DNA of 64,000 nucleotides from Leucobacter musarum subsp. musarum (GCF_001273845.1 NZ_JHBW01000110.1:1-64000), one strand, 5' to 3'; counted from the stretch's first letter, positions 10,212 to 18,177 are shown. Numbers and translations are program-made. The notes: generated from the letters alone by a model not told the origin.

Positions 10212-10231
10212 GCCCGGCACGCTGTCCGGGC
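10212..10231 (-). terminator. Hairpin between purC and purS
   Basis: GCCCGG and CCGGGC form a 6-base stem with an 8-base loop just past the purC stop. It may weaken read-through from purC into purSQ. Confidence 0.35.
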
Positions 10232-10239
10232 GCCCGGCG

Positions 10240-11160
10240 TCAGACCGCGACGGGGGCGTAGGGCGGCTCGCCGCCGGTGAGGCGCACGTACAGCTCGCGG
10301 TACCGCTCGTAGGTCTGTGTGACGATCTCCTCGGGCAGCACCGGGGGCTCACCGGTCTTGTCCCAGTTCGCAGACAGCCAGTTGCGCACGATCTGCTTGT
10401 CGAAGGAGGCGAGGCGATCCTGCGCGGCCAGTGACTCGTCGTGGTACACCGCGGCGTCCCAGTACCGCGAGGAGTCGCTCGTGAGTACTTCGTCGGCGAG
10501 CACGAGCTCGCCCGTCTCGCGGTCGCGACCGAACTCGAACTTGGTGTCGGCGAGCACCACGCCGCGGGCGGCGGCGAGTTCGCGCGCGGCGGTGAAGATC
10601 TGCAGCGAGGCGTCACGCAGTGCCGTGGCGATCTCGAGGCCGACGAGCTCGACGCTGCGCTCGAACGTGATGTTCTCGTCGTGCTCGCCGAGCGGGGCCT
10701 TGTAGGCCGGCGTGTAGATCGGCTCGTCGAGCAGGTCGCCGTCGCTGAGCCCGGCGGGCAGCTCAATGCCGCACACGGCTCCCGTGCGCTGGTACTCGGC
10801 GAACCCCGAGCCGGTGAGCGCCCCGCGCACCACGCACTCGATCGGATACATCTCGAGCTTGCGCGTCAGCATCGCCCGGTCGCGCACCTCCGCAGGAACC
10901 TCGGGGGCGGTGCGCGCGTCGGCGACGAGATGGTTGGGCAGCTCGATGCGCTCGAACCACCAGTTCGACAGCGCGGTCAGCAGCGCCCCCTTGCCCGGGA
11001 TCGGCGGCTCGAGCACGTGGTCGAACGCGCTCACCCGATTGCTCGCGACGACGAGCAGCGTCGCGTCCGAGCCATCGGCGGGGGTGTACAGGTCGCGAAC
11101 CTTGCCCGAGTAGATGTGGGTCCAACCGTCGAGCTGCGTGGGTGCGGGGAGATGGGTCAC
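10240..11160 (-). CDS. purC: SAICAR synthetase PurC
   Basis: PurC joins aspartate to CAIR with ATP, giving SAICAR. The 306-residue protein has the N-terminal IYSGKVRDLY nucleotide-binding segment, SNRVSAFDHVLEPPIPGKG, the signature ECVVRGALTGSGFAEY, and DTKFEFGRD at about 210. Its start lies 39 bases after the end of mntR. It is therefore probably the third gene of a transcript beginning with the cation exchanger, followed by purS and purQ. Confidence 0.95.
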   Translation of the reverse strand: MTHLPAPTQLDGWTHIYSGKVRDLYTPADGSDATLLVVASNRVSAFDHVLEPPIPGKGALLTALSNWWFERIELPNHLVADARTAPEVPAEVRDRAMLTRKLEMYPIECVVRGALTGSGFAEYQRTGAVCGIELPAGLSDGDLLDEPIYTPAYKAPLGEHDENITFERSVELVGLEIATALRDASLQIFTAARELAAARGVVLADTKFEFGRDRETGELVLADEVLTSDSSRYWDAAVYHDESLAAQDRLASFDKQIVRNWLSANWDKTGEPPVLPEEIVTQTYERYRELYVRLTGGEPPYAPVAV

Positions 11161-11199
11161 CCGATCATTCTCGCATTTTGTGCGGGATCGCCGCGCTGC

Positions 11200-11910
11200 T
11201 CACGCCTCGCGCGCCCGCAGGCGGATCGCCGCCGCGGCGACCAGGCTGAGCTCGACCCGCTCGCCGCCCGAAGCGGCCCCATCGGTACCGCCCCACAGGA
11301 GTACCTCGACGGCGCCCGCGGCCGGTGCCACCGACACGACGCGCAGGGGAGCGCCGACGACGATCCTTCGGCTCTCGAGGTGCCGCAGCAGCTCGGGCGA
11401 GCGATCCGACACCCGTGCGACCGACGCGAGGGCACCGGCCTCCGCATCCACGAGCGACACCGTGTCGTCGGCGGGCACGCTGCCGTCGGGTGCGGGGATG
11501 GGGTCGCCGTGCGGATCCGCCACCGGATGCCCGAGCACCGCGTCCATGCGCGCCAGCACGAGATCGGAGACCGCGTGCTCCAGGCTGTCGGCCTCGTCGT
11601 GCACTTCGTCCCACCCCAGCCCGAGCTGCTGCACGAGGTAGGTCTCGACGAGGCGATGCCGACGCACGATTGCGACGGCGACCTCTCGCCCCGCTTCCGT
11701 GAGCTCGATACGACCGTAGGGCTCGTAGGCGAGGAATCCATCGCGAGCGAGCTTCTTGAGGTTCGCCGAGACGGTCGAGGGGGTCACTCCGAGCTGTTCG
11801 GCGAGATCGGTGGTCGACGGCTCGCCGCCGGGCCACTCGTACGCCTTCCAGACGAGCGTGAGGTAATCCTCGACCATGCGGGTGACGACGGGGCGGGGCA
11901 CGCGCCCCAT
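11200..11910 (-). CDS. mntR: Manganese-responsive DtxR-family regulator MntR
   Basis: This is a metal-dependent repressor of 236 residues. A winged helix lies at 10-75 (TTDLAEQLGVTPSTVSANLKKL), followed by a dimerisation and metal-binding domain and a C-terminal SH3-like domain. His85, Glu89, His104, Glu111 and His112 match DtxR-family metal ligands. The position of the iron-selective Cys102 of DtxR is Asp108 (VHDEADSLEH), which favours Mn. From memory it closely resembles mycobacterial MntR, including the DPHGDPIP stretch. It starts one base after the stop of the cation exchanger, so the two are coupled and it likely controls that transporter. An internal GTG or ATG within the first 12 codons could be the true start. 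Confidence 0.85.
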   Translation of the reverse strand: MGRVPRPVVTRMVEDYLTLVWKAYEWPGGEPSTTDLAEQLGVTPSTVSANLKKLARDGFLAYEPYGRIELTEAGREVAVAIVRRHRLVETYLVQQLGLGWDEVHDEADSLEHAVSDLVLARMDAVLGHPVADPHGDPIPAPDGSVPADDTVSLVDAEAGALASVARVSDRSPELLRHLESRRIVVGAPLRVVSVAPAAGAVEVLLWGGTDGAASGGERVELSLVAAAAIRLRAREA

Positions 11911-11911
11911 T

Positions 11912-13192
11912 CTAGGAGTTCGCTCCGACCGGCTCGCGGGAGACCGGGTCGTCGTCCGAGTCGTGCTTCACGGAATTCGATGGCTGCGTTCTGCGGAACG
12001 GGGCCGCGAGCGTGGGCAGGATCGCACGGCGGTGCATCACGAGGAACGCGATAGCCAGCACGGCCTGGATCGCGCTCAGCACGTAGCGTCCGGAGGTGTC
12101 GGTGATGACGAACTGCAGGGCGAAGAGCGCCGCGAGCCCGATCGCCGAGAACCAGTGGAATCGCAGCGCCAGAATGATCGCGACACCGAGCAGGGTCTGC
12201 GTCGCCGTCAGGGTGAACTCCTCGACCTGGCGCGCATCGAGGGCGAGCGCTGCGGGGCCACCGCCGGTGAAGTGGGCGATCGGCAGCGATCCGACGAGCA
12301 GGCTCCACTGGTTCACCTTCGACGCGATCAGGGTGCCGATGGCGGCCGCACCCATGCCGCGCAGCGCGAACATGACAGCGATGATGAACTCTGGGGCCTC
12401 CGAGGCGAGCGGCGCGAGCCACTGCACGAGGAAGTAGCTGTCGATGCCGAGCGCGGTGCCCGACTCGACGAGTGCTTCAGCGAAGGGCTCGGCGGAGAGC
12501 AGGATGATCGCCGCCGACACCACGAACAGCGAGACGACCGTGATGCGGCGGGGGCGCTGCGGCATGTCCGCGATGATCGCGGCGGCACCGACGAACTCTT
12601 CCTCCGCGTCATCGGAGTGCGTCTGCCCGGCGCGCCACAGGTACAGGCCGAAGATGACGATCAGTACGACGCCGAACCAGATCGGAATGCTCCCCATCAG
12701 TGGAATCGCGAAGGCGATCACGGCGAGGATCGCCAAGAACCCGATATCGAGGCGATTCTCCTTCGGCAGGGTCAGGAAGCCGGCCGCACGACCGCCCGAG
12801 CGCTTCGCGATGCGACGGGCGACGAACAGCGCCACGATGACGACGAGCGGCCAACCGAAGCCGAGCAGCAGCCGGTTGGAACCGGTCATGTTCGCAGCGG
12901 CGTAGTGGAGGTACTCGGCGTCGGATCCCGAACGGAACGCGTAGTAGAGATCGACGGCGTACTCGGGCAGCACCGCAATGAGGGCGAGGAGCGCGATGGC
13001 GAGCGCCCCCGAAATGTCTTTCTGCGCGGCCTCAGCGGCCCACGCCAGGATGAAGGCGGCGGCGACCACCGCGGCCCCGTAGATCAGTAGTTCGAGCACG
13101 GCGGGAAGATGGATCCCGCTGAGTCGAAGCACGAGGGCTGGGGTGGCAATGGTGAGGCACAGCACGAGTCTGCGAACCAGTGCGGCTGGCAT
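11912..13192 (-). CDS. Sodium/calcium exchanger (CaCA) family membrane protein
   Basis: A polytopic membrane protein of 426 residues with about ten hydrophobic segments in two halves. Each half contains an alpha-repeat-like acidic motif: ALIAVLPEYAVDL near 75-90 and PLASEAPEFIIAVMFALRG near 260-280. An acidic cytosolic loop (HSDDAEEEF) separates the halves, as in Na+/Ca2+ or cation/H+ antiporters. I start at ATG 13192 because AGGAG lies 6 bases upstream. Its coupling to mntR suggests Mn2+ or a related divalent cation as the exported ion, but Ca2+ cannot be excluded. Confidence 0.85.
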   Translation of the reverse strand: MPAALVRRLVLCLTIATPALVLRLSGIHLPAVLELLIYGAAVVAAAFILAWAAEAAQKDISGALAIALLALIAVLPEYAVDLYYAFRSGSDAEYLHYAAANMTGSNRLLLGFGWPLVVIVALFVARRIAKRSGGRAAGFLTLPKENRLDIGFLAILAVIAFAIPLMGSIPIWFGVVLIVIFGLYLWRAGQTHSDDAEEEFVGAAAIIADMPQRPRRITVVSLFVVSAAIILLSAEPFAEALVESGTALGIDSYFLVQWLAPLASEAPEFIIAVMFALRGMGAAAIGTLIASKVNQWSLLVGSLPIAHFTGGGPAALALDARQVEEFTLTATQTLLGVAIILALRFHWFSAIGLAALFALQFVITDTSGRYVLSAIQAVLAIAFLVMHRRAILPTLAAPFRRTQPSNSVKHDSDDDPVSREPVGANS

Positions 13193-13210
13193 GTGAGCTC
13201 CTGACGACAC

Positions 13211-13281
13211 GCCGTGCCGGAGAGTCTCCGGCCACGGCAAACGGCCGAAGGTCTCGTTCGCCTCAACTCAATCGAGTGAGG
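13211..13281 (-). promoter_or_regulatory. Structured 5' leader of the cation exchanger
   Basis: Two hairpins stand in the leader. One is a GC-rich stem at 13211-13238 (GCCGTG-CCGGAG against CTCCGG-CACGGC, one bulged base) directly before the AGGAG of the exchanger. The other is a CCTCA-CTC/GAG-TGAGG stem at 13261-13281. A terminator-like stem next to the start codon could be a metal-responsive switch. I could not match it to the yybP-ykoY Mn riboswitch. Confidence 0.35.
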
Positions 13282-13424
13282 TGCCACGCCGGGCGCATCT
13301 CCGTGATGGCCAGTATGTCGACGTGCCGCTCGGGCCGAGCCGCGAGGGCTGGGCCGCGAGGAACTACTCCCCTTCGCTCTCCACCCTCCCGGGCGGCCAT
13401 CGGGTGTGTCTACGCACATCCCCG

Positions 13425-13442
13425 TGTGTGGCATGCCACACA
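13425..13442. promoter_or_regulatory. Perfect 18-base palindrome
   Basis: TGTGTGGCATGCCACACA reads the same on both strands. It lies between the divergent exchanger and SRPBCC genes and is a good candidate dimer operator. The regulator is unknown; MntR is the closest candidate. Confidence 0.45.
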
Positions 13443-13620
13443 TTGCGACTCGCGCATCATTCCGGGGAGAAATGCCTGAAAAGCTCCGAAATTCCACGTG
13501 TTGGGAACCCGGATGTCAGGGGAGCCGGTTACGCTCGTCTCAAGAGGCCGATGCCGCGCGTCTGTGCGCTGCAACGGAAGCCCGATCGAGGCGGTCGGTG
13601 CGTGAGTTCGGAGGAGAGCT

Positions 13621-14607
13621 ATGATCCCGCTGGGTCCGGTAGTGGCGCGTAGTCGAGTGGGCGTCGCCCGAGCTGCAGCCTGGTCGTATCTCGTGGAACC
13701 CGAGCGTCGTGCCGAGTGGTGGCCCGAGCTGCGGCTTGATGCGCGCGTCGGCGGTGAAGTCGCCGAGCGGTGGTCTGAGGGCGAGGGCGATGATGCCGTA
13801 AGCCGCGATGCGTCGGGCACGGTCGACGTTTGGGTCGAGGGGCACGCGGTGGGGTTCACCTGGCGCGAAGCCGGCGACGAGCGCGACACGGCCGTGCTGG
13901 TGACGCTGCGCACGCAGGGCCTCGATACGGGCATCACGGTGACCGAGACCGGCTTCGACGCGCTGCCGGCTCCGGCCGAGCGAGCGGCGGCCTCGCAAGA
14001 GGGCTGGCAGGTGCTGTTGCGCGACCTCACGTCGGCGCTCGAAGCGGCTCAGGCGGCTGGTGCGTTCGGCGATCGAGAGACCCTGAGCTTCGCTGCGGCC
14101 GTCGCCGGGAGCGGCGCGGGTGCCGCGCTCGAAGCGGAAGGTGACGACGATGCCGAGGAGCCCGGTGCTGAACTTGAGCCCGGTGCCGAATTGGAGCTCG
14201 CCGAACCCGAGATCGACGGCGAGATCGATGCCGCGAACGACGCCGAGTCAGTCGCCGAGATCGAGGTCGAAGCCGAACCGCAGGTGGGGGATCACCCCGA
14301 GCTCGAGACCGGCCCGATCGAGCTTGTGAGCGACGATGAGGCCGAGACGGATGCGGCGGATACTGATGCGGCGGATACCGATGCGGCGGATACCGCAGAG
14401 GTGAGTCTCGACCAGACGATTCGTATCGATCGTTCAGAGCTTGACGCGGCGCTCGCCGCAGGAGAAGCGGAAGAGGCCGCTGACCCCACCGAGACCGCTG
14501 ACGCGGCTGCGAACGAGCACGACGCTGACGCGCACGACGGTGCTGACGAGCAAGACGATGACTCGACGGGTGACCCCGACTTCGACGCGCTGATTCGCGG
14601 CAACTAG
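13621..14607 (+). CDS. SRPBCC-domain protein with long acidic tail
   Basis: A 328-residue protein in two parts. Residues 1-145 resemble the SRPBCC/START-like fold: an N-terminal strand, then PERRAEWWPELRLDARVGGEVAERW and repeated strands ending in a long helix LLRDLTSALEAAQ. Residues 165-328 are an acidic Asp/Glu/Ala-rich tail, probably disordered. The tail holds a DTDAA repeat encoded by a 15-base tandem unit. No ligand can be assigned. The tail may have grown by repeat expansion. Confidence 0.65.
   Translation: MIPLGPVVARSRVGVARAAAWSYLVEPERRAEWWPELRLDARVGGEVAERWSEGEGDDAVSRDASGTVDVWVEGHAVGFTWREAGDERDTAVLVTLRTQGLDTGITVTETGFDALPAPAERAAASQEGWQVLLRDLTSALEAAQAAGAFGDRETLSFAAAVAGSGAGAALEAEGDDDAEEPGAELEPGAELELAEPEIDGEIDAANDAESVAEIEVEAEPQVGDHPELETGPIELVSDDEAETDAADTDAADTDAADTAEVSLDQTIRIDRSELDAALAAGEAEEAADPTETADAAANEHDADAHDGADEQDDDSTGDPDFDALIRGN
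14349..14394 (+). repeat. 15-base tandem repeat inside the acidic tail
   Basis: GATGCGGCGGATAC plus C or T is repeated three times in frame, encoding DAADT/DTDAA units. It could vary in copy number between strains. Confidence 0.7.
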
Positions 14608-14679
14608 CCCCGGGCGACGGCCCCGGGCGACGGGCCCAGCGTCCGCCCCGCGACCGCTCGCCCCGCGAACGCCCCTGAA

Positions 14680-14729
14680 ATCGCCGAACGCCCCTCACCT
14701 GCGCGTGCAGATGAAGGGCGTTCGGCGAT
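14680..14729. terminator. Inverted repeat between convergent SRPBCC gene and purD
   Basis: ATCGCCGAACGCCC at 14680-14693 pairs perfectly with 14716-14729. The loop holds a second small stem, CTGC-GCGT-GCAG. There is no U-tract; a bidirectional terminator is likely. Confidence 0.55.
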
Positions 14730-14766
14730 GTTCGTCGCTTTCGGCGCTGATGCGACCCGCGCCGGG

Positions 14767-16023
14767 CTACTCCGCGACGCGTGCGGCGATGTCGGTGCGC
14801 GACTGCCCGCCGGCGAGACCGATCTGCGCGACACCGGCGTAGGCGCGTGAGCGGGCCTCGGTGAAATCGCCCCCGCGTGCCACGACGCCGAGCACACGAC
14901 CGCCGGTGGCGATCCACCCGCCGTCTTCGGTGCGCGCGGTTGCCGCGTGCACCACGTGTACACCCTCGAGTGCTTCGGCGTCGGCGATGCCGGTGATCTC
15001 ACGGCCCGTCACGACGTCGCCGGGGTACCCCTCACTCGCCACGACCACGATCACGGCAGGCTCGGGCGAGAACACGGGCTCGGGCTGCGCCGCGAGTTCG
15101 CCGTTCGCCGCCGCGAGCAGATACTGGCTGAGCGGTGATTCGAGCCGCGCGAGCACGACCTGCGTCTCGGGGTCGCCGAATCGCGCATTGAACTCGATGA
15201 CCCGCACGCCCTTCGAGGTGACGATCAATCCGCAGTAGAGCAGGCCGATGAACGGCGTGCCCTCGGACTCGAGCTGGCGCACGGTCGGCAGCGCGACGGT
15301 GCGGGTGATCTCGTCGACAAAGTCATCGGCGACCCAGGGGAGCGGTGAGTAGGCGCCCATGCCGCCCGTGTTCGGGCCGGCATCGCCGTCGAAGATGCGC
15401 TTGTAATCCTGCGCCGGGCTGAGCGGCAGCACATCGTGCCCGTCGGCGAAGAAGAAGAGCGAGACCTCCTGGCCGTCCAAGAACTCCTCGACGAGCACCT
15501 CGCCGTGCGGGGCCCAGGTGGCGACGTGAGCGATCGCTGCGTCGCGATCCTCGGTGACGAGCACCCCCTTACCGGCGGCGAGGCCGTCGGCCTTCACGAC
15601 GTACGGGGCTCCGAACTCGTCGAGCACTGCGCCGGCTTCTTCCACCGACGTGACCCGCGCGGCGCGTCCGGTCGGGACCTCAGCGGCATCCATGACGCGC
15701 TTCGCGAAGGCCTTCGACCCCTCCAGCTGCGCGGCGGCCTGATCGGGGCCGAACACTGCAATTCCCGCCGCACGCAGCGGGTCGGCGACCCCGGCGACGA
15801 GCGGAGCCTCTGGCCCGATAACCACGAGGTCGAAGCCGCGCTGCTGCACGAACTCGGCAACCGCAGCCGGGTCGGAGTAGGCGAGCTCGGGCGTCTCGAC
15901 GCCGCTGGCGGCGATGCCCGCATTGCCCGGTGCGCAGACGATCTCATGTGCACCGCTCTCGGCGAGCAGGGCGAGGACGATGGCGTGTTCGCGGGCGCCG
16001 GGGCCCAAGACGAGGATCTTCAC
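14767..16023 (-). CDS. purD: Phosphoribosylamine-glycine ligase PurD
   Basis: PurD (GAR synthetase) uses ATP to join phosphoribosylamine and glycine in purine synthesis. The 418-residue ATP-grasp enzyme starts KILVLGPGAREHA and has APGNAGIA, KADGLAAGKGV, the signature FGDPETQVVL, and a C-terminal barrel domain. The start is GTG 16023, only 7 bases downstream of a TAGTCT -10, so its mRNA is probably leaderless. The next gene starts divergently 37 bases away. It follows PurF in the pathway but is not linked to it. Confidence 0.95.
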   Translation of the reverse strand: MKILVLGPGAREHAIVLALLAESGAHEIVCAPGNAGIAASGVETPELAYSDPAAVAEFVQQRGFDLVVIGPEAPLVAGVADPLRAAGIAVFGPDQAAAQLEGSKAFAKRVMDAAEVPTGRAARVTSVEEAGAVLDEFGAPYVVKADGLAAGKGVLVTEDRDAAIAHVATWAPHGEVLVEEFLDGQEVSLFFFADGHDVLPLSPAQDYKRIFDGDAGPNTGGMGAYSPLPWVADDFVDEITRTVALPTVRQLESEGTPFIGLLYCGLIVTSKGVRVIEFNARFGDPETQVVLARLESPLSQYLLAAANGELAAQPEPVFSPEPAVIVVVASEGYPGDVVTGREITGIADAEALEGVHVVHAATARTEDGGWIATGGRVLGVVARGGDFTEARSRAYAGVAQIGLAGGQSRTDIAARVAE

Positions 16024-16030
16024 GCGGTCC

Positions 16031-16054
16031 AGACTACCGAAGCACGGATAGGCT
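16031..16054. promoter_or_regulatory. Two overlapping divergent promoters (purD and SCP gene)
   Basis: On the minus strand TAGTCT (16036-16031) lies 7 bases before the purD GTG. On the plus strand TAGGCT (16049-16054) lies 6 bases before the GTG at 16061. The starts are 37 bases apart. Each -35 region therefore overlaps the other gene's start, and the promoters should compete. Confidence 0.55.
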
Positions 16055-16060
16055 GCAGAC

Positions 16061-16450
16061 GTGGCGAAACGGAAGATCTCGATCGAAGACGGGCGTGCAG
16101 CTCTTGCGGCGGTGCGCGCGGGCAGCACGGCGCGCAGTGACCTCGCGACGACGGTGCGATATCTCCTCGAAGAACTTGCCGAGCGGGCACCCGGCAACTC
16201 GGTAGAGGTGCGCGTGCCCCCCTACGGCGCAACGCAGTGCGTCGCCGGCCCGAGGCACACGCGCGGTACGCCGCCAAACGTTATCGAAACCGATGCGCAG
16301 ACCTGGATCGGCCTCGCCTGCGGTGACCTTGACTGGGAGACCGCGATCGCCGAGGCGCTCGTCATCGCATCGGGATCGCGCGCCGCGCTGCACGGGCTGC
16401 TGCCGCTCGTGCGCTCGCACCCAGCCGGGGCTGAGACAATGGAGGCATGA
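16061..16450 (+). CDS. Sterol-carrier-like (bacterial SCP-type) protein
   Basis: This 129-residue soluble protein matches what I know of the actinobacterial sterol carrier family. It has the basic start AKRKISIEDGRAAL, the central region SVEVRVPPYGATQCVAGPRHTRGTPPN, then DAQTWIGLACGDLDW and a C-terminal helix SGSRAALHGLLPL. The family is small and without a proven ligand. It sits next to purD in other actinobacteria as far as I recall. Its stop overlaps the next gene by four bases (ATGA). The probable promoter overlaps that of purD. Confidence 0.7.
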   Translation: MAKRKISIEDGRAALAAVRAGSTARSDLATTVRYLLEELAERAPGNSVEVRVPPYGATQCVAGPRHTRGTPPNVIETDAQTWIGLACGDLDWETAIAEALVIASGSRAALHGLLPLVRSHPAGAETMEA

Positions 16451-16872
16451 GTCAGTCCGATCCGTCGTCGGGGCCTGCCGCACAGCAGCCCGTCGAACCC
16501 GCCGCCCCTGCGGCGACACCCGCTTCACCCGCAGACGTCGAGGCCGCTGCTATGGCCGCACCTGCCGACCCCACCGCGCACGAGCCGGTCGTGCACGAGG
16601 TGCAGCAAGAGGTCACGCTGCAGCGCTCGGTGCGCGTGACGCGCCTGCTGATCGCGGGTCTCGTGATCGGAGCGGTCGTCGCGATGATCGCATGCTTCTT
16701 CTTCCCGATCGTCGAGGGCGCGGAGTACACCCTGGCTCAGGTGGTCGGCTTCATGGCCCTCATCGGCGCCGCGCTCGGAGCGGGGGTCGGTGGCATCGTT
16801 GCGCTGGTGTTGGGGCTGATCGTGAGGCGCCAGCAGGGCACCGGTGTCGCCATCCAGCACGACGTGCGATAA
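16447..16872 (+). CDS. Small membrane protein of unknown function
   Basis: A 141-residue protein with a long Pro/Ala-rich N-terminal cytosolic part (1-60). Two transmembrane helices follow, at about 67-87 (LLIAGLVIGAVVAMIACFFF) and 97-125 (VVGFMALIGAALGAGVGGIV), ending in a basic tail. No enzymatic motif is seen. It is translationally coupled to the sterol-carrier gene and lies 31 bases before tatA, so it could share a transcript with them. I cannot assign a function. Confidence 0.6.
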   Translation: MSQSDPSSGPAAQQPVEPAAPAATPASPADVEAAAMAAPADPTAHEPVVHEVQQEVTLQRSVRVTRLLIAGLVIGAVVAMIACFFFPIVEGAEYTLAQVVGFMALIGAALGAGVGGIVALVLGLIVRRQQGTGVAIQHDVR

Positions 16873-16903
16873 TCCAGACACCTACGAATCGAAAGAAGCA
16901 GTC

Positions 16904-17131
16904 ATGCTCGGAAACCTCAGCGGCTGGCACCTCATCGCCATCCTCTTCGTCATTCTTCTCATGTTCGGTGCGCCGAAGCTTCCCGCGCTCGCCAAGAGCC
17001 TGGGCCAGTCGATGAAGATTCTCCGCAAGGAGGTCAGCGGCGATTCAGATGCGACGACGCCCGCTGCGACGACGCCCGCTGCAAACACTGAGGTGCAGCA
17101 GCCTGCGCCGCAGAAGCCCGACGCGTCCTGA
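16904..17131 (+). CDS. tatA: Sec-independent translocase subunit TatA (copy 1)
   Basis: TatA forms the pore-like assembly of the twin-arginine protein export system. The 75-residue protein has a short N-terminal transmembrane helix (WHLIAILFVILLMFG), the hinge APKLPALAKSLGQS and an amphipathic helix (MKILRKEV), followed by a Thr/Ala tail. The start is ATG 16904 after a GAAAGAAG ribosome-binding site. A second copy follows after 33 bases. TatC is not in the window. Confidence 0.9.
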   Translation: MLGNLSGWHLIAILFVILLMFGAPKLPALAKSLGQSMKILRKEVSGDSDATTPAATTPAANTEVQQPAPQKPDAS

Positions 17132-17164
17132 TTCTTTCGCGGTAACGAACGGAGACACCACCCA

Positions 17165-17608
17165 ATGCTCGGAAATCTCTCGGGACCGACGTTGATCGTC
17201 ATCCTGTTCATCGTGCTGCTGTTGTTCGGTGCGCCGAAGCTGCCGGCTCTGGCGAAGAGCCTGGGTCAGTCGATGAAGATTCTGCGCAAGGAAGTGAGCT
17301 CCAGCGGCGATTCCGATGCGGCAGCGTCTCAGGCAGCGTCGAACCTCGCGCAGTCGCAGGCGGCCGAACCGCAGTCGCCTGCGGTGCCGGCGAGTCCGGT
17401 CGCACCCGAGCAGCCCGCGACGCCTCCTGCTGCCCCGGCGGTCCCCGCGTCGCCGGCCGAGCCGGCAGCGCCCGCTCCAGCGTCACCCGCGGTGCCGCAG
17501 AGTCCCGTGCACCCCGACGAACCCGCCACACCGCAGGCGCCGCCCGCGGTGCCGCAGAGCCCGGTCGATCCCCAGGATCCCAGCACCAGCGAGAAGCCCG
17601 GCGCGTAG
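17165..17608 (+). CDS. tatA: TatA paralogue with long Pro-rich tail (copy 2)
   Basis: The first 45 residues are nearly identical to the preceding TatA: start MLGNLSG, then an Ile/Leu/Val helix, and the shared stretch FGAPKLPALAKSLGQSMKIL. The tail, about 100 residues, is almost entirely Pro/Ala/Ser/Gln with repeats such as VPQSPV and VPASP. Tandem duplication followed by tail expansion is the simplest explanation. The tail could alter assembly or serve as a spacer at the membrane. It is followed by a strong hairpin. Confidence 0.85.
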   Translation: MLGNLSGPTLIVILFIVLLLFGAPKLPALAKSLGQSMKILRKEVSSSGDSDAAASQAASNLAQSQAAEPQSPAVPASPVAPEQPATPPAAPAVPASPAEPAAPAPASPAVPQSPVHPDEPATPQAPPAVPQSPVDPQDPSTSEKPGA

Positions 17609-17626
17609 GCAGTCGCTCACGCAGCA

Positions 17627-17653
17627 GAAGCCCCCGACGTGCTCGGGGGCTTC
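17627..17653. terminator. Terminator hairpin after tatA copy 2
   Basis: GAAGCCCCCGA pairs with TCGGGGGCTTC across a 5-base loop, between the convergent tatA and MepB-family genes. It ends in TTCCG and lacks a long U-tract. Confidence 0.7.
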
Positions 17654-17693
17654 CGCGTGCCGTCGAGGCGCGGCGGTCGGCCCGGCGACCGAC

Positions 17694-18143
17694 TCAGACG
17701 AGCTCGGTGAACGCTGAGGCCTGCGCGGTTTGGCTCGCGGTGGCCCGAGCATTGAGATCGTCGCACCAGGCCGGGTACACGCGAAACCCTCGCTTGCCCG
17801 GTCGTCGTTCCGATGAGGTGACGCCGAGCCCGTGCAGATGCTCGGCGGTGAAGCGAAAGACCCCACGGCGCTCGCCCTCTGTGACGAAAATCAGCGCTCC
17901 TTGGGCGTCGTCGTCGTGCGGCAGCGGCACGGTGTCGCCGGCAGCGTCGCGGCGCCAGAGCGCCACGAACGCGCCCGGCTTCGTCGGGGTGATGCGCGCG
18001 GTGCGAATGTGCCAGCGCTCCCCATCGATCACGGCGAGCCCGGCTTCGTACTCGCTGTTCTGCTCTTCGGGCACGACAGATGCCACTCGCGCGGTCGGTG
18101 CGAGTGCGTGCGTGACGTAGTGGTCGAATGCGGTGTGCGGCAT
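17694..18143 (-). CDS. MepB family protein
   Basis: A 149-residue soluble protein. It shares with staphylococcal MepB the pattern SEYEAGLAVIDGERWHIRTARITPTKPGAFVALW (here 30-63), then FVTEGERRGVFRF and GKRGFRVYPAW with a C-terminal Thr/Gln-rich end. MepB is encoded in the mepRAB multidrug-efflux operon but has no established biochemical function. Here there is no MepA or MepR neighbour; purF lies 35 bases upstream on the same strand, so it may be the second gene of the purF transcript. Confidence 0.75.
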   Translation of the reverse strand: MPHTAFDHYVTHALAPTARVASVVPEEQNSEYEAGLAVIDGERWHIRTARITPTKPGAFVALWRRDAAGDTVPLPHDDDAQGALIFVTEGERRGVFRFTAEHLHGLGVTSSERRPGKRGFRVYPAWCDDLNARATASQTAQASAFTELV

Positions 18144-18177
18144 GATGCGCGCGGGGAGGGCGGCGAACCGCCGATCC

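Larger units (their letters stand above)
13193..13620. other. Divergent intergenic region with leader hairpins and a palindrome
   Basis: These 428 bases separate the exchanger from the SRPBCC gene, and short frames here look non-coding. The exchanger side holds two hairpins just upstream of its ribosome-binding site. The middle holds an 18-base perfect palindrome. Near 13532 a TACGCT could be the -10 of the SRPBCC gene. Confidence 0.5.

Noticed and set aside
13193-13330. yybP-ykoY manganese riboswitch upstream of the exchanger
   Set aside because: Hairpins are present, but I could not find the conserved loop sequences of that class.
13180-13652. Several overlapping small frames between the exchanger and the SRPBCC gene
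   Set aside because: None has a family motif or a start with a ribosome-binding site, and all cover palindromes and hairpins better read as regulatory DNA.
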